Below are positions 40,713 to 48,854 of a stretch of DNA of 64,000 bases, piece after piece. Position numbers and translations under genes: made by a program. The notes under the pieces were generated by a model. The model was not told the DNA's origin, did not search any database, and saw nothing but the letters and a program-made list of their open reading frames with translations. Source of the stretch: Paractinoplanes abujensis (GTDB taxonomy: Bacteria > Actinomycetota > Actinomycetes > Mycobacteriales > Micromonosporaceae); NCBI RefSeq assembly GCF_014204895.1, contig NZ_JACHMF010000001.1, positions 7,688,001 through 7,752,000 of the forward strand, written 5' to 3'. Each line of letters opens with the position of its first letter. Positions within the stretch are counted from its first letter, which is position 1.

Positions 40713-42080
40713 TCAGGAGTTCGTCTTCTCGGACATGTATCCGCTGTAGTAGACCGTGCTGGAGCCGACCGGCGCCACCGCGTCGCTGTCGGCCCTCGCC
40801 GGCTCCGGAGCCGGCCGGTGGAACGGCTCCTCCCGGCGGAACGCACGCGACGGAAGAAGCGCCAGGCACCTGATCACGCCGATGCCGAGAAGGTTGTAGA
40901 CCGCCTCCACCGGAGTCAGCAGCACCCAGGTCCTCAGCTTCTCCGACCGGCTCATGGCCGGCCGACCGGCCAGGTAGTGGCCCGCTTCGGCGTAACGCAC
41001 GAGCAGGTAGAGCGCTGCGTAGAGGATGATCCAGGACGCTTGCGGCGTTCCGCCTACGGCGGCCTCGACGAGCAACACGACGGCGCAGACCATCCAGGCC
41101 GGCGTCCGCAGAAGCCCCAGCAGGACGAGCGCGCGGGTCCGGCGCGGGTGCCGCGGCGCCAGAGCCGTTGCCAGCGCCCGCCACCGCCTGGTCGCCGTGC
41201 GCAGCAGCTGCCGGTAGGCGCTCGCGACGTCGACCGGCGCCGCAGTCCAGGCGATGGCCTCGGGCACCGGGACCACCTCGCCGTCCAGGTCCGGATACAT
41301 CGCCAGGCACTGGTCGTCACCGTCGGCGGCCGGATCCCGCGGCAGACGCTCGTGCTCGAACAGGACATCGGCCCGGTAGACGGTCAGCGCGCCCGGATTG
41401 ATCTGCACCGCCCGCAACGCCGACCGGCGCGTCGGGCGTGTGACGCCGGTACCGGTGTTGAGGTCGACTACCCGGGTCAGCAGGTTGTGCCCGGCGTTGC
41501 GCATCAGCACCATCGCGGTGGTCGCCACGACGTTCGGTTCGGCGAACTCCCGGAGCTGACGGTCCACCGCGTGCTCGTCCAGCACGCACGCGCCGTCCAC
41601 GGCCAGCACGAAGTCCCAGTCGTCCGGGTCGAGCCGGTCGAGGACGTAGCGCTGAGCCGAGCGCCGGCCGCCGTGTTCCGTTCGATGCCACCGGACCCGC
41701 GGGTGCGCGAAGGGCTGCACCGGCATTCGGGTCGAGCCGTCGTCGACCACGTGAACCTCGTCCACGACGACGCGGCTCTGCTCGAGGATCGACCAGAGGC
41801 AGGCCCGCAGGTCGGCCTGGTCGGGCTCGTGCACACCGACGACGGCGACCACGCGGCCGGTCACCGCGGCCGGGGAGGGCGGCCGCCGGCGATCTCTGAC
41901 GAGCGGATACAGGGAGTAGATGACGGCGCCGTTGCTGATCCACCAGAAAGTGAGCAGAGCCGGGTGGTCGATCCGCCCGCGAAAGTGCCAGGTGGCTGCA
42001 ATCAAGCCGGCGAAGAAAGTGCCGGCGATCACCGCGCAGACGAGGAAGACCCGCCGCGAGGCGAAGGTGTCGGACGGCAT
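40713..42080 (-). CDS. Membrane-bound family 2 glycosyltransferase
   Basis: 455 residues. Two hydrophobic helices near the N terminus are followed by a GT2 catalytic domain: VVGVHEPDQADLRACLWSIL, VHVVDDGST (first Asp), FVLAVDGACVLD (DxD-like) and a later ADGDDQCLA before YRQLLRTATRRWR, which stands at the QxxRW-type position with RRWR. Four hydrophobic segments follow. This is the layout of cellulose, hyaluronan or polysaccharide synthases. The product cannot be predicted. GAGGAG stands six bases before ATG 42080. Confidence 0.85.
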   Translation of the reverse strand: MPSDTFASRRVFLVCAVIAGTFFAGLIAATWHFRGRIDHPALLTFWWISNGAVIYSLYPLVRDRRRPPSPAAVTGRVVAVVGVHEPDQADLRACLWSILEQSRVVVDEVHVVDDGSTRMPVQPFAHPRVRWHRTEHGGRRSAQRYVLDRLDPDDWDFVLAVDGACVLDEHAVDRQLREFAEPNVVATTAMVLMRNAGHNLLTRVVDLNTGTGVTRPTRRSALRAVQINPGALTVYRADVLFEHERLPRDPAADGDDQCLAMYPDLDGEVVPVPEAIAWTAAPVDVASAYRQLLRTATRRWRALATALAPRHPRRTRALVLLGLLRTPAWMVCAVVLLVEAAVGGTPQASWIILYAALYLLVRYAEAGHYLAGRPAMSRSEKLRTWVLLTPVEAVYNLLGIGVIRCLALLPSRAFRREEPFHRPAPEPARADSDAVAPVGSSTVYYSGYMSEKTNS

Positions 42081-42522
42081 GGGAACTCCTCAGCAGAGCT
42101 TCTCGGATTGCCGGGCGAACGACGGGCCCCGGCGGCTCAGTATGGTGACGATCCGGACACCTCCGAGGAAACTGTGCGGGCCCACGTTCGCACGAAAGTG
42201 CGGGGTGCCCGGCCGGACCGGCTCGTTCTCCACGACCGCGCTCATCCGATCGGTCAGCCGGGCGTTATCCATTCGCTGGGACGGGCATCCCCGAGACCGA
42301 ATTCGGGCGTCGCCGTGCGCGAGTTCTATCTCCTGCAAGAAGCGGTTCGCCGAGCCGTCGATGCTCCTTCGCCGGACGACAGCCCGTTCCCGGCGGCGCC
42401 GCCGGTGGCTCGCCGGCGAAATCGATGGCCGGCCGGACCCGCCGGGGGTTCCCGACGTCCCCCCGTGAGGGAACCCCCGGTTGCAGCACGCTGCGCATAC
42501 AGGAAAGGAAGACGGCGGGCTC
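42081..42522. other. Gap upstream of the GT2 and small membrane protein genes
   Basis: 441 bases without a supported gene. It includes a perfect 12-bp hairpin at 42442-42480 and probably promoters for both directions. Confidence 0.4.
42442..42480. terminator. Perfect 12-bp hairpin upstream of the small membrane protein genes
   Basis: CCGGGGGTTCCC (42442-42453) pairs exactly with GGGAACCCCCGG (42469-42480), loop 15 bases, followed by TTGCAGC. It could be a terminator of an upstream transcript or a regulatory stem. Confidence 0.45.
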
Positions 42523-42747
42523 ATGACCAAAATGGAGATTCTGGCGCTGTTGCTGTCGGCTGTCGCGCTGAGTCAATTGCTGCGGAGCCGGCGGCGGCCG
42601 TCAGCCGGCCGCCCGGTCTTCGGCCCCCGTGACGTCTGGCCGGACTGCGGCGGGCAATACCCGCTGGGCGGCGTGCTGCCCCGGCGTCAACCCGTGCGCC
42701 GCCACCGGATGCTGCTCCGGAGCTGTGTCGTCCGCCGCCGTCGGTGA
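42523..42747 (+). CDS. Possible small membrane-anchored basic protein
   Basis: 74 residues with one N-terminal hydrophobic helix (MEILALLLSAVALSQLL) and an Arg-rich remainder ending VVRRRR. It begins ATG 42523 and lies 62 bases ahead of the GRIHQW genes. Codon use is typical but the protein may be a chance frame. Low confidence. Confidence 0.4.
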   Translation: MTKMEILALLLSAVALSQLLRSRRRPSAGRPVFGPRDVWPDCGGQYPLGGVLPRRQPVRRHRMLLRSCVVRRRR

Positions 42748-42809
42748 CCACCCGGTTCGCCCGTCCCCGTCCGAGAAAGATCGAAGGCTCACCACATGGC
42801 TGGCAAACG

Positions 42810-43088
42810 ATGATCGCCCCCGGCAACGAGAGTGTCATGCTGACGCTCGCGCTCGGTTTCCTCCTGTCCAGGGCTTATGCGTTCGGCCGGATCCACCAAT
42901 GGCACAAGCGGAGCCGGGAACGCGATCAGGCTTATCGCACCGGATACGACAGCGCCTCCCAATCAATCATCAATATGATGACGACGTTGCATTCCCCGAG
43001 CCCGATGAATGCGTCTGTGCACGGGCCCCGAAACAACCGTTCGCAGGCGTACGCGGTCGATCGGAATGACCTGGACGATCGGCTATAA
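42810..43088 (+). CDS. Small membrane protein with GRIHQW motif, copy 1
   Basis: 92 residues. An N-terminal hydrophobic segment (LTLALGFLLSRAYAF) is followed by GRIHQWHKRSRERDQAYRTG and then a Ser/Asn-rich tail. ATG at 42810 gives a protein whose first 31 residues align one to one with the protein at 43166, including GRIHQW and the following RDxAxxxGY. Function unknown. The two genes are 77 bases apart in the same direction. Confidence 0.6.
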   Translation: MIAPGNESVMLTLALGFLLSRAYAFGRIHQWHKRSRERDQAYRTGYDSASQSIINMMTTLHSPSPMNASVHGPRNNRSQAYAVDRNDLDDRL

Positions 43089-43165
43089 ATGTCGGCCGGA
43101 AGTTGCCGTACGGTTCTCCTCGGGCTCCATTTCGTCCGTTGCCGGGAAGGCCTTAGAGTCAGGAA

Positions 43166-43414
43166 ATGCCGATCGGTAACAGTGGCACCCTGCAGATCAT
43201 CGCCGGTGTCGTGCTTTCCATGATGAGCGCCTACGGCGGGGGACGCATTCATCAGTGGTACATGCACGGCATGGACCGGGACCGGGCCTTCCGCGAGGGG
43301 TACGCCCACGGGTATCAAGCGCTCTTTCACCTCGCCGCTCGCGGTTCCCGGCGCGTGCCCCGCCCGACCGGTTCGGAGCGGGCCCGGCAATTGTCCGACG
43401 CGCCGGCCGACTGA
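43166..43414 (+). CDS. Small membrane protein with GRIHQW motif, copy 2
   Basis: 82 residues. A hydrophobic helix (LQIIAGVVLSMMSAYGG) leads into GRIHQWYMHGMDRDRAFREG, then an Ala/Arg-rich tail. Paralogue of the gene at 42810. It begins ATG 43166, just after a GTCAGGAA that could be a weak ribosome site. The motif repeats suggest a family of single-helix proteins with a conserved cytoplasmic stem. Function unknown. Confidence 0.65.
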   Translation: MPIGNSGTLQIIAGVVLSMMSAYGGGRIHQWYMHGMDRDRAFREGYAHGYQALFHLAARGSRRVPRPTGSERARQLSDAPAD

Positions 43415-43544
43415 TCGCTGCGGGTCATCCGATGGCGCTACCTGTGCGTGTCGCGCAGGCGCCGGGGACGCAGTCGCGTGCTCTGCTGATCTTGCGCAAG
43501 CGATGTCTTGCGCGGTTCGGCAGTTCTCGAGAAGGAGCACGTCA

Positions 43545-44177
43545 GTGAAGAAAACCATGCGTGTCGTCGCCGCGTCCGGCCTGGGCCTGATGGCCGGTCT
43601 CACGATGGTCGCCGGTCCCGCTCAGGCGGCCGGCGCCACCGCGCAGTCGGACAGCAAGCCGGCCGCGCAGAAGGGCTTCGGCCGGGACGACATCGTCGGC
43701 TACTTCCGTTCCCCCGTCGTCTGCGAGGTGGCCGGCCGCCTCGGCGAGCGGCAGGGCCGGTGGGAGGACTACGACTGCGAGTTCGTGCACGTCGGCTTCC
43801 GCCGCGGCGGCTGGGTCCTTCGGGCCGAGGAGTGCGACCTCGGTTGGGGCGGGCACGGTCACCACCACAAGCCGGGCAAGCCGCACGGCTCCAGGGACGA
43901 CGACGACGTCAAGGGCGACGGCGGCTACACCAAGCCCGCGGCCACCAAGCCCGACGGCTACACCAAGCCGGCGGGAACGAAGCCGGCGGCCACCAAGGAC
44001 GACGGCTACACCAAGCCGGCGGGAACGAAGCCGGCGGCCACCAAGGACGACGCCTACACCAAGCCGGCGGGAACGAAGCCCGCGGCCACCAAGGACGACG
44101 GCTACACCAAGCCGGCGGCCACCAAGCCCGACGGTTACACCAAGCCGCAGGCTGCCGACACCGACGACAAGTACTGA
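43545..44177 (+). CDS. Secreted protein with GYTKPA-type repeats, paralogue of the 38521 gene
   Basis: 210 residues from GTG 43545 with GAAGGA upstream. Signal peptide to about residue 30 (GPAQAAG), then the shared domain (VGYFRSPVVCEVAGRLGERQ, DYDCEFVHVGFRRGGWVLRA), with its Cys pair and an extra Cys. A His/Gly spacer follows, then units such as TKPAGTKPAATKDDGY repeated about three times, with shorter flanking copies, ending DTDDKY. The domain appears in no family recognised here. The tail is Lys/Asp/Thr-rich and disordered. Confidence 0.8.
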   Translation: MKKTMRVVAASGLGLMAGLTMVAGPAQAAGATAQSDSKPAAQKGFGRDDIVGYFRSPVVCEVAGRLGERQGRWEDYDCEFVHVGFRRGGWVLRAEECDLGWGGHGHHHKPGKPHGSRDDDDVKGDGGYTKPAATKPDGYTKPAGTKPAATKDDGYTKPAGTKPAATKDDAYTKPAGTKPAATKDDGYTKPAATKPDGYTKPQAADTDDKY

Positions 44178-44220
44178 CCACCTGCCGGCGCGGCGCCGGT
44201 GAGAAGCACTACGTCACCTT

Positions 44221-44255
44221 CGTTGCCGGGCACGCCAGGGGCGTTCCCGGCAACG
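44221..44255. terminator. Bidirectional terminator
   Basis: 10-bp perfect stem CGTTGCCGGG (44221-44230) with CCCGGCAACG (44246-44255), 15-base loop, between the secreted repeat protein gene and the TPR gene. Confidence 0.75.
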
Positions 44256-44264
44256 ACGTCTCGG

Positions 44265-45782
44265 CTAACCTCGCCGCCAGCGCAGGGACAGACGGCTCCG
44301 GCCGCGCGGCCGGGGCACCACGGGCATTCGGGTGATGGCCGTGGCCAGCTGCCGCGCCGACTGGTCGAGGTCGGGCGTGGCCAGGGCCAGCTCGGCGAAC
44401 GAACGCGCGCCGGGCCGCGACGCCACCTCGGTGAGCCGCGCGGTGACGACCCGGGCCACGTCGGCCCGCGCCGACGGGTCGGTCCAGGCGGCCACGATCA
44501 GGGCGAACAGCGCCGCCTCGGTGACCCGGTCGGCCCCGCCGTCGACCAGGCCCAGCAGCATCCGCCGCCGCTCGGAGTCGAGCCAGCCCTCTTCGGCGCG
44601 GTGGTGCAGCAGTCCCAGGCAGGCCCAGACCTCGGGCGCCGCCACATCGGCCGGCGGGTGCGCCAGCAGCGCCAGCAGGTCGGCCGGGGACACCATGATC
44701 AGCTGTAGGGCGGCGTCGTACGCCGCCGGTGGGTGCGCCCACGAGAGCGCGGCGACCTGCCGGAGCCGGCGTACGGCGTCGGGGGTGGGCTCGGCGGCCA
44801 CCGGCGCGCTGCCGCGGGGCAGAGGCGCGGCCGCGGGCGCACCGCTCAGCCACGGGGTGTCGCGGCAGCAGTCGGCCAGGTCGGTGTGCTCGTGCGATTC
44901 GTCGGGGTGGTCGCGGATGTAGTCGGCCAGCCGCACCAGGTGCGTGAGGTCGCCGTCGGCGCGGTGCCGCAGCCGGTGCGCGGTGTGCACGGCGCAGTCG
45001 TAGTCGGGGTCGCGTTCCAGCGCGCGGTCGACCCAGCTCAGCGCGTCGTCGAGGCGGCCGTTGTCGGCCAGGGTGCCGGCGATGTCGGCGTACACGGAAA
45101 GGTCGTCGGGGTCGTGGGCCACCGCGCGGCGCAGGGCCGCGAGCGCCTCGGGCAGCTTGCCGGCGCTGCGATAGGCGTACCCGAGCCAGATCTCCCCGAG
45201 CTTGGACGGCCGGACACGGGCCCCGCGGGCGGCCCAGTCGACGGCCAGGTCGTGCTCCCCGACGCGGCGGGCCAGCGCGGAGCCGGCGCCCAGCAGCATG
45301 GCGTGCTCCGGATAGGCAGCCAGCGCGTGGCGCACCACGGTCAGGTAGGGGCGCAGCGTCGGCGGCGCCGGTTCCCCCACCCGGGTGCAGAGGCGCATGA
45401 GAACCTGGGCCAGCAGCCCGGGTTCGATCCGGACGCCCAGGGCGGGCTCGTCCACCCAGGGGATGCCCGCCCAGTCGGCGGCGGGTGACTGTCCGCTGGC
45501 CGCGGCGAGCAGGGGCAGGCCGTCCTCGGGGCGCCCGGCCGCGGCGAGCAGGTGCGCGCGGGCGGCGAGCCGGCCGGGGGAGGCGTGCGGCCCGGCGCGG
45601 AAGAGGTCGAGCCCGCCGCCGGGCCGGGCCGCGAGGCGTCCGAGCACCTCGTGCACCTCGGGCAGCGTGGGGGCGTGGGCCAGCGCGCCGGCGAGGTGAT
45701 CGGCGGCGCGCTCCGGTTGATCCGTCGCCAGGGCCGATCTTGCCTGTTCAAGAGCGCGGTCGGCGGCGCGGCGTACATCCAC
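44265..45782 (-). CDS. Tetratricopeptide repeat protein
   Basis: 505 residues from GTG 45782. The region 10-300 has TPR pairs such as ARSALATDQPERAADHLAGAL, AYRSAGKLPEALAALRRAVAHDP and ADNGRLDDALSWVDRALERDP. The C-terminal 180 residues are helical and Ala/Leu-rich without a catalytic signature. It is soluble, and probably a protein-binding scaffold. No partner is obvious. It lies divergently from the SIS-domain gene, with 143 bases between. Confidence 0.8.
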   Translation of the reverse strand: MDVRRAADRALEQARSALATDQPERAADHLAGALAHAPTLPEVHEVLGRLAARPGGGLDLFRAGPHASPGRLAARAHLLAAAGRPEDGLPLLAAASGQSPAADWAGIPWVDEPALGVRIEPGLLAQVLMRLCTRVGEPAPPTLRPYLTVVRHALAAYPEHAMLLGAGSALARRVGEHDLAVDWAARGARVRPSKLGEIWLGYAYRSAGKLPEALAALRRAVAHDPDDLSVYADIAGTLADNGRLDDALSWVDRALERDPDYDCAVHTAHRLRHRADGDLTHLVRLADYIRDHPDESHEHTDLADCCRDTPWLSGAPAAAPLPRGSAPVAAEPTPDAVRRLRQVAALSWAHPPAAYDAALQLIMVSPADLLALLAHPPADVAAPEVWACLGLLHHRAEEGWLDSERRRMLLGLVDGGADRVTEAALFALIVAAWTDPSARADVARVVTARLTEVASRPGARSFAELALATPDLDQSARQLATAITRMPVVPRPRGRSRLSLRWRRG

Positions 45783-45925
45783 GATGCAAGACAGTAGGGG
45801 AAAGAGCCCCTCCTGTCAGCAGGAGGTTTGCTGCGCATTAGTGCTCGAAACATTGACGAATTAAGCTCATTCTTGCAAGACTGCGCATCAATCGCGCGCA
45901 CAGCCGCTCATCAGGGGAGGAACAC

Positions 45926-46984
45926 GTGACACAACGAGGCCAGGGGATGGCCGCGGACATCGCGGAACAACCGGGCGGATTCGCGCGGTTGCTCGACGGT
46001 GAGCACGCCGGCGCGATCGCCGCCGTCGCCGCCGAGGTGGCCCGCCGTAAGCCCCGCAATGTCGTGTTCGTGGCCCGGGGCACCTCCGACCACGCCGCGC
46101 TCTACGGGGCCTATCTGACCGAGATCCGGCTCGGCCTGCCCGTGGCCAGCGCCTCGCCCAGCGCGATCACGCTCTTCGGGGCCCGGCCCACCTTCACCGA
46201 CACGCTCGTCGTGGGCGTCAGCCAGAGCGGCGGCTCGCCCGACCTCACCGGCGTGCTGCAGGTGGCCCGCGAGACCGGGGGCCTGACCCTCGCGGTCACC
46301 AACAACCCCGACTCACCGCTGGCCCGGGCGGCCGAGTTCTCGATCGACGTGGCGGCCGGTCACGAACGGGCGGTCGCGGCCACCAAGACGTACACGGCCG
46401 AGCTCCTCGCCCTGCTGCTGCTGATCGAGGGCATCCGATCGGGCGACGGCTCGCTGCCCGACGACGAACGGGCCGCGCTGGACAAGCTGCCCCAGCTGGC
46501 CGAGGACGCCTTGGCCGACCGTACGGCCGACGACCTCGCGCAGCGCTACCGGTTCGCGTCGCGCCTGGTCACGACCGGCCGTGGGTATGCCTACCCGACC
46601 GCCCGCGAGGCCGCGCTCAAGCTGATGGAGACGTCGTACCTGCCCGCCCTGGCCTTCTCGGGCGCCGACTTGCTGCACGGGCCGCTGGCCATGACCGACC
46701 CGGACGTGCCGGTGCTCGCGGTCGTGGGCGACGGGCCGGGCGGGCAGTCGATGCGTGACGTGGTGACCCGGCTCGGCGAGCGGCGGGCCGACGTGGTGAC
46801 GATCGGCGCGACCGACGTGCCGGGCGCGGCCGGGCGGCTGCCGGTGCCGGAGCTGACCGATGAGCGGTACAGCGCGCTGCTCGACATCCTGCCCTTGCAG
46901 AAGCTGGCCCTCGCCCTGGCGCTGGCCCGCGGCGAGGACCCGGACGCGCCTCGGGGGCTGAAGAAGGTCACCACGACGCTTTAG
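45926..46984 (+). CDS. SIS domain protein (glucosamine-6-phosphate deaminase/isomerase-like)
   Basis: 352 residues with two SIS domains. RNVVFVARGTSDHAALYGAY and VVGVSQSGGSPDLTGVLQVARE mark the sugar phosphate site of the first; LVTTGRGYAYPTAREAALKLMETSYLPA and DLLHGPLAMTDPDVPVL mark the second. This is the isomerase half of GlmS without the glutaminase domain, as in AgaS or NagB-II enzymes acting on amino sugar phosphates. GGGGAGG precedes GTG 45926. Given the chitosanase in this window, a role in GlcN/GlcNAc use is plausible. Confidence 0.88.
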   Translation: MTQRGQGMAADIAEQPGGFARLLDGEHAGAIAAVAAEVARRKPRNVVFVARGTSDHAALYGAYLTEIRLGLPVASASPSAITLFGARPTFTDTLVVGVSQSGGSPDLTGVLQVARETGGLTLAVTNNPDSPLARAAEFSIDVAAGHERAVAATKTYTAELLALLLLIEGIRSGDGSLPDDERAALDKLPQLAEDALADRTADDLAQRYRFASRLVTTGRGYAYPTAREAALKLMETSYLPALAFSGADLLHGPLAMTDPDVPVLAVVGDGPGGQSMRDVVTRLGERRADVVTIGATDVPGAAGRLPVPELTDERYSALLDILPLQKLALALALARGEDPDAPRGLKKVTTTL

Positions 46985-47011
46985 GAAACAGTGACGTGGC
47001 ACGCTTGGCGC

Positions 47012-48559
47012 GTGTCAACGTTGCGTGATCTGGCCGAGGAGCACACCGGCCTGGGCCCGGCCGACATCGACCACCTGCACCGCATCGCCGGTGACTGGCA
47101 GCTGCTGTCCGATCTCTCCTTCGCCGACCTGCTGATGTGGGTGCCGGTGAAGCGGGAGGCCGGGCAGCCGCGCGAGTATCTCTGTGTGGCCCAGGTGCGG
47201 CCGACCACGGCCCCGACGGCCTACCAGGACGATCAGGTCGGCAAGATCGTCGGCGGACCGGAGGTGGCCCACCTCGACATCGCCTTCGCCCAGGAGCGGA
47301 TCTGGCGTGAGGGCGACCCGGTCTGGTACGGCGACACCCCGGCCCGGCACGAGGCGATTCCCGTACGGCTGCGCGACCCGAACGACCGCGAGGAGGGCTA
47401 CAGCGAGGTCATCGCGGTGATCGGCCGCGACACCAACCTGTCCACTGCCCGTACGCCGTCCCAGCTCGAACTCAACTACCTGACCACCGCCGACGACCTG
47501 GCCCAGATGGTGGCCGACGGCACCTTCCCGCCACCTCGGCACCCGGGCGAGACCACTTCCGCCCCGCGCGTCGGCGACGGCCTGGTCCGCCTCGACGCGG
47601 GCGGCAAGGTCACGTACGCCAGCCCGAACGCCCAGTCGGCGTACCGGCGTCTGGGTTTCAACGCCCACCTGGTCGGTGAGGAGCTCTCGGCGCTGACCAG
47701 CCGGCTCGCGGCCGACCCGCTGGAGGGCAACGACACCGCCGAGCGGATTTTGTCCGCGCTGCGTGGTGAGTCGCCGCCCCGGCAGGAGATGGAGGCCCGC
47801 GGCGCCACCGTGCTGATCCGCGCGCTGCCGCTGCTGCCGGCCGGGGTGCCGATCGGTGCGCTGGTCCTCGTCCGCGACGTGACCGAGGTCCGCCGCCGCG
47901 ACCGCGCGCTGATGACCAAGGACGCGACCATCCGCGAAATCCACCACCGGGTCAAGAACAACCTGCAGACCGTGGCCGCGCTGCTGCGCCTGCAGGCCCG
48001 CCGCGTCGACGCCCCCGAGGCCCGGATGGCGCTGCAGGAGTCGGTGCGCCGGGTGGCCTCGATCGCCCTGGTGCACGAGACCCTGTCGATGTCGAGCGAC
48101 GAGGCGGTCGAGTTCGACGGGATCGTGGACCGGGTCGCCACAGCCGCCACCGAGGTCGCCGCGACCAGCGTGCCGGTCAAGATGCGCCGCCAGGGCACGT
48201 TCGGGGTGCTGCCCGCCGAGATCGCCACGTCGCTGGTCATGGTGCTCAACGAGCTGCTGATCAACGCGGTCGAGCACGGCTTCCCGGCGTCCGAGGACGA
48301 CGACGAGCCCCCGGTCGAGCGGGAAGACCAGGGTGAGGTGGTGGTTTCCGCCCACCGGTTCCGCAAGCAGCTGCACGTCACCGTGGCCGACAACGGGCAG
48401 GGGCTGCCCGCTGACTTCCGCGCCGACGACAGCCAGCGGCTCGGCCTGCAGATCGTGCGCGCGCTGGCCACCGGCGAGCTGCGCGGCAGTATCGAGCTGC
48501 GCAACCGGGCCGGCGGGGGCACCGAGGCGGTTCTGGTCGTGCCGTTGGGCAAACGCTGA
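47012..48559 (+). CDS. pdtaS: PdtaS-type sensor histidine kinase
   Basis: 515 residues. The start STLRDLAEEHTGLGPADIDHLH is the conserved N terminus of actinobacterial PdtaS, and GTG 47012 fits it. A GAF-like domain (residues about 10-150) and a PAS domain (about 170-290) come before HisKA_2: IREIHHRVKNNLQTVAALLRLQARR with the phosphorylated His, and then an HATPase domain (NELLINAVEHGF, VADNGQGLPADF). No hydrophobic anchor: a soluble kinase. The partner PdtaR is elsewhere. Mycobacterium tuberculosis Rv3220c lies beside whiB1 and TB7.3, as here. Confidence 0.93.
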   Translation: MSTLRDLAEEHTGLGPADIDHLHRIAGDWQLLSDLSFADLLMWVPVKREAGQPREYLCVAQVRPTTAPTAYQDDQVGKIVGGPEVAHLDIAFAQERIWREGDPVWYGDTPARHEAIPVRLRDPNDREEGYSEVIAVIGRDTNLSTARTPSQLELNYLTTADDLAQMVADGTFPPPRHPGETTSAPRVGDGLVRLDAGGKVTYASPNAQSAYRRLGFNAHLVGEELSALTSRLAADPLEGNDTAERILSALRGESPPRQEMEARGATVLIRALPLLPAGVPIGALVLVRDVTEVRRRDRALMTKDATIREIHHRVKNNLQTVAALLRLQARRVDAPEARMALQESVRRVASIALVHETLSMSSDEAVEFDGIVDRVATAATEVAATSVPVKMRRQGTFGVLPAEIATSLVMVLNELLINAVEHGFPASEDDDEPPVEREDQGEVVVSAHRFRKQLHVTVADNGQGLPADFRADDSQRLGLQIVRALATGELRGSIELRNRAGGGTEAVLVVPLGKR

Positions 48560-48645
48560 CGGCTTCCCACCTGGTGGGCCGCGACACACTCCCGAAATCT
48601 GGACCGCACTGGCCCAGATTGGTTCGGCGTGAGAGGCTTGCCGAC

Positions 48646-48732
48646 ATGACCGCTGCTCTGGACCGCCGCTTCGTGGCTCGCCGCCACGTTGATTACGGCC
48701 GCGTCCGCAGCGCGATGTGTCCGGCTTCCTGA
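48646..48732 (+). CDS. Cysteine-type leader peptide upstream of the sulfur operon
   Basis: 28 residues ending HVDYGRVRSAMCPAS, with a preceding ARR. This matches the short (R)xHVDxxRVxSAxC leader peptides found upstream of sulfate assimilation and cysteine genes in actinobacteria. It ends 122 bases before the sulfite reductase start. A GC hairpin (GGCGCG at 48754-48759 with CGCGCC at 48766-48771) follows. Translation stalling at its Cys codon under cysteine limitation is the likely control (established for similar mycobacterial uORFs). Too short for ordinary gene finding. Confidence 0.8.
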   Translation: MTAALDRRFVARRHVDYGRVRSAMCPAS

Positions 48733-48753
48733 CGCCGTCCGGATTTTCTTTCG

Positions 48754-48771
48754 GGCGCGCGAAGACGCGCC
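48754..48771 (+). promoter_or_regulatory. Hairpin after the leader peptide
   Basis: A 6-bp perfect stem with a 6-base loop, between the leader peptide and the sulfite reductase gene, 84 bases upstream of its start. It may be part of an attenuator. Confidence 0.4.
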
Positions 48772-48854
48772 GGCCACTCCTGACACCGTAGTCACGAGCC
48801 CCTGAGAGCCGTGAGCGTCCGACCGCGCCCACCGACTCCAGGAGGACCGCCGAC

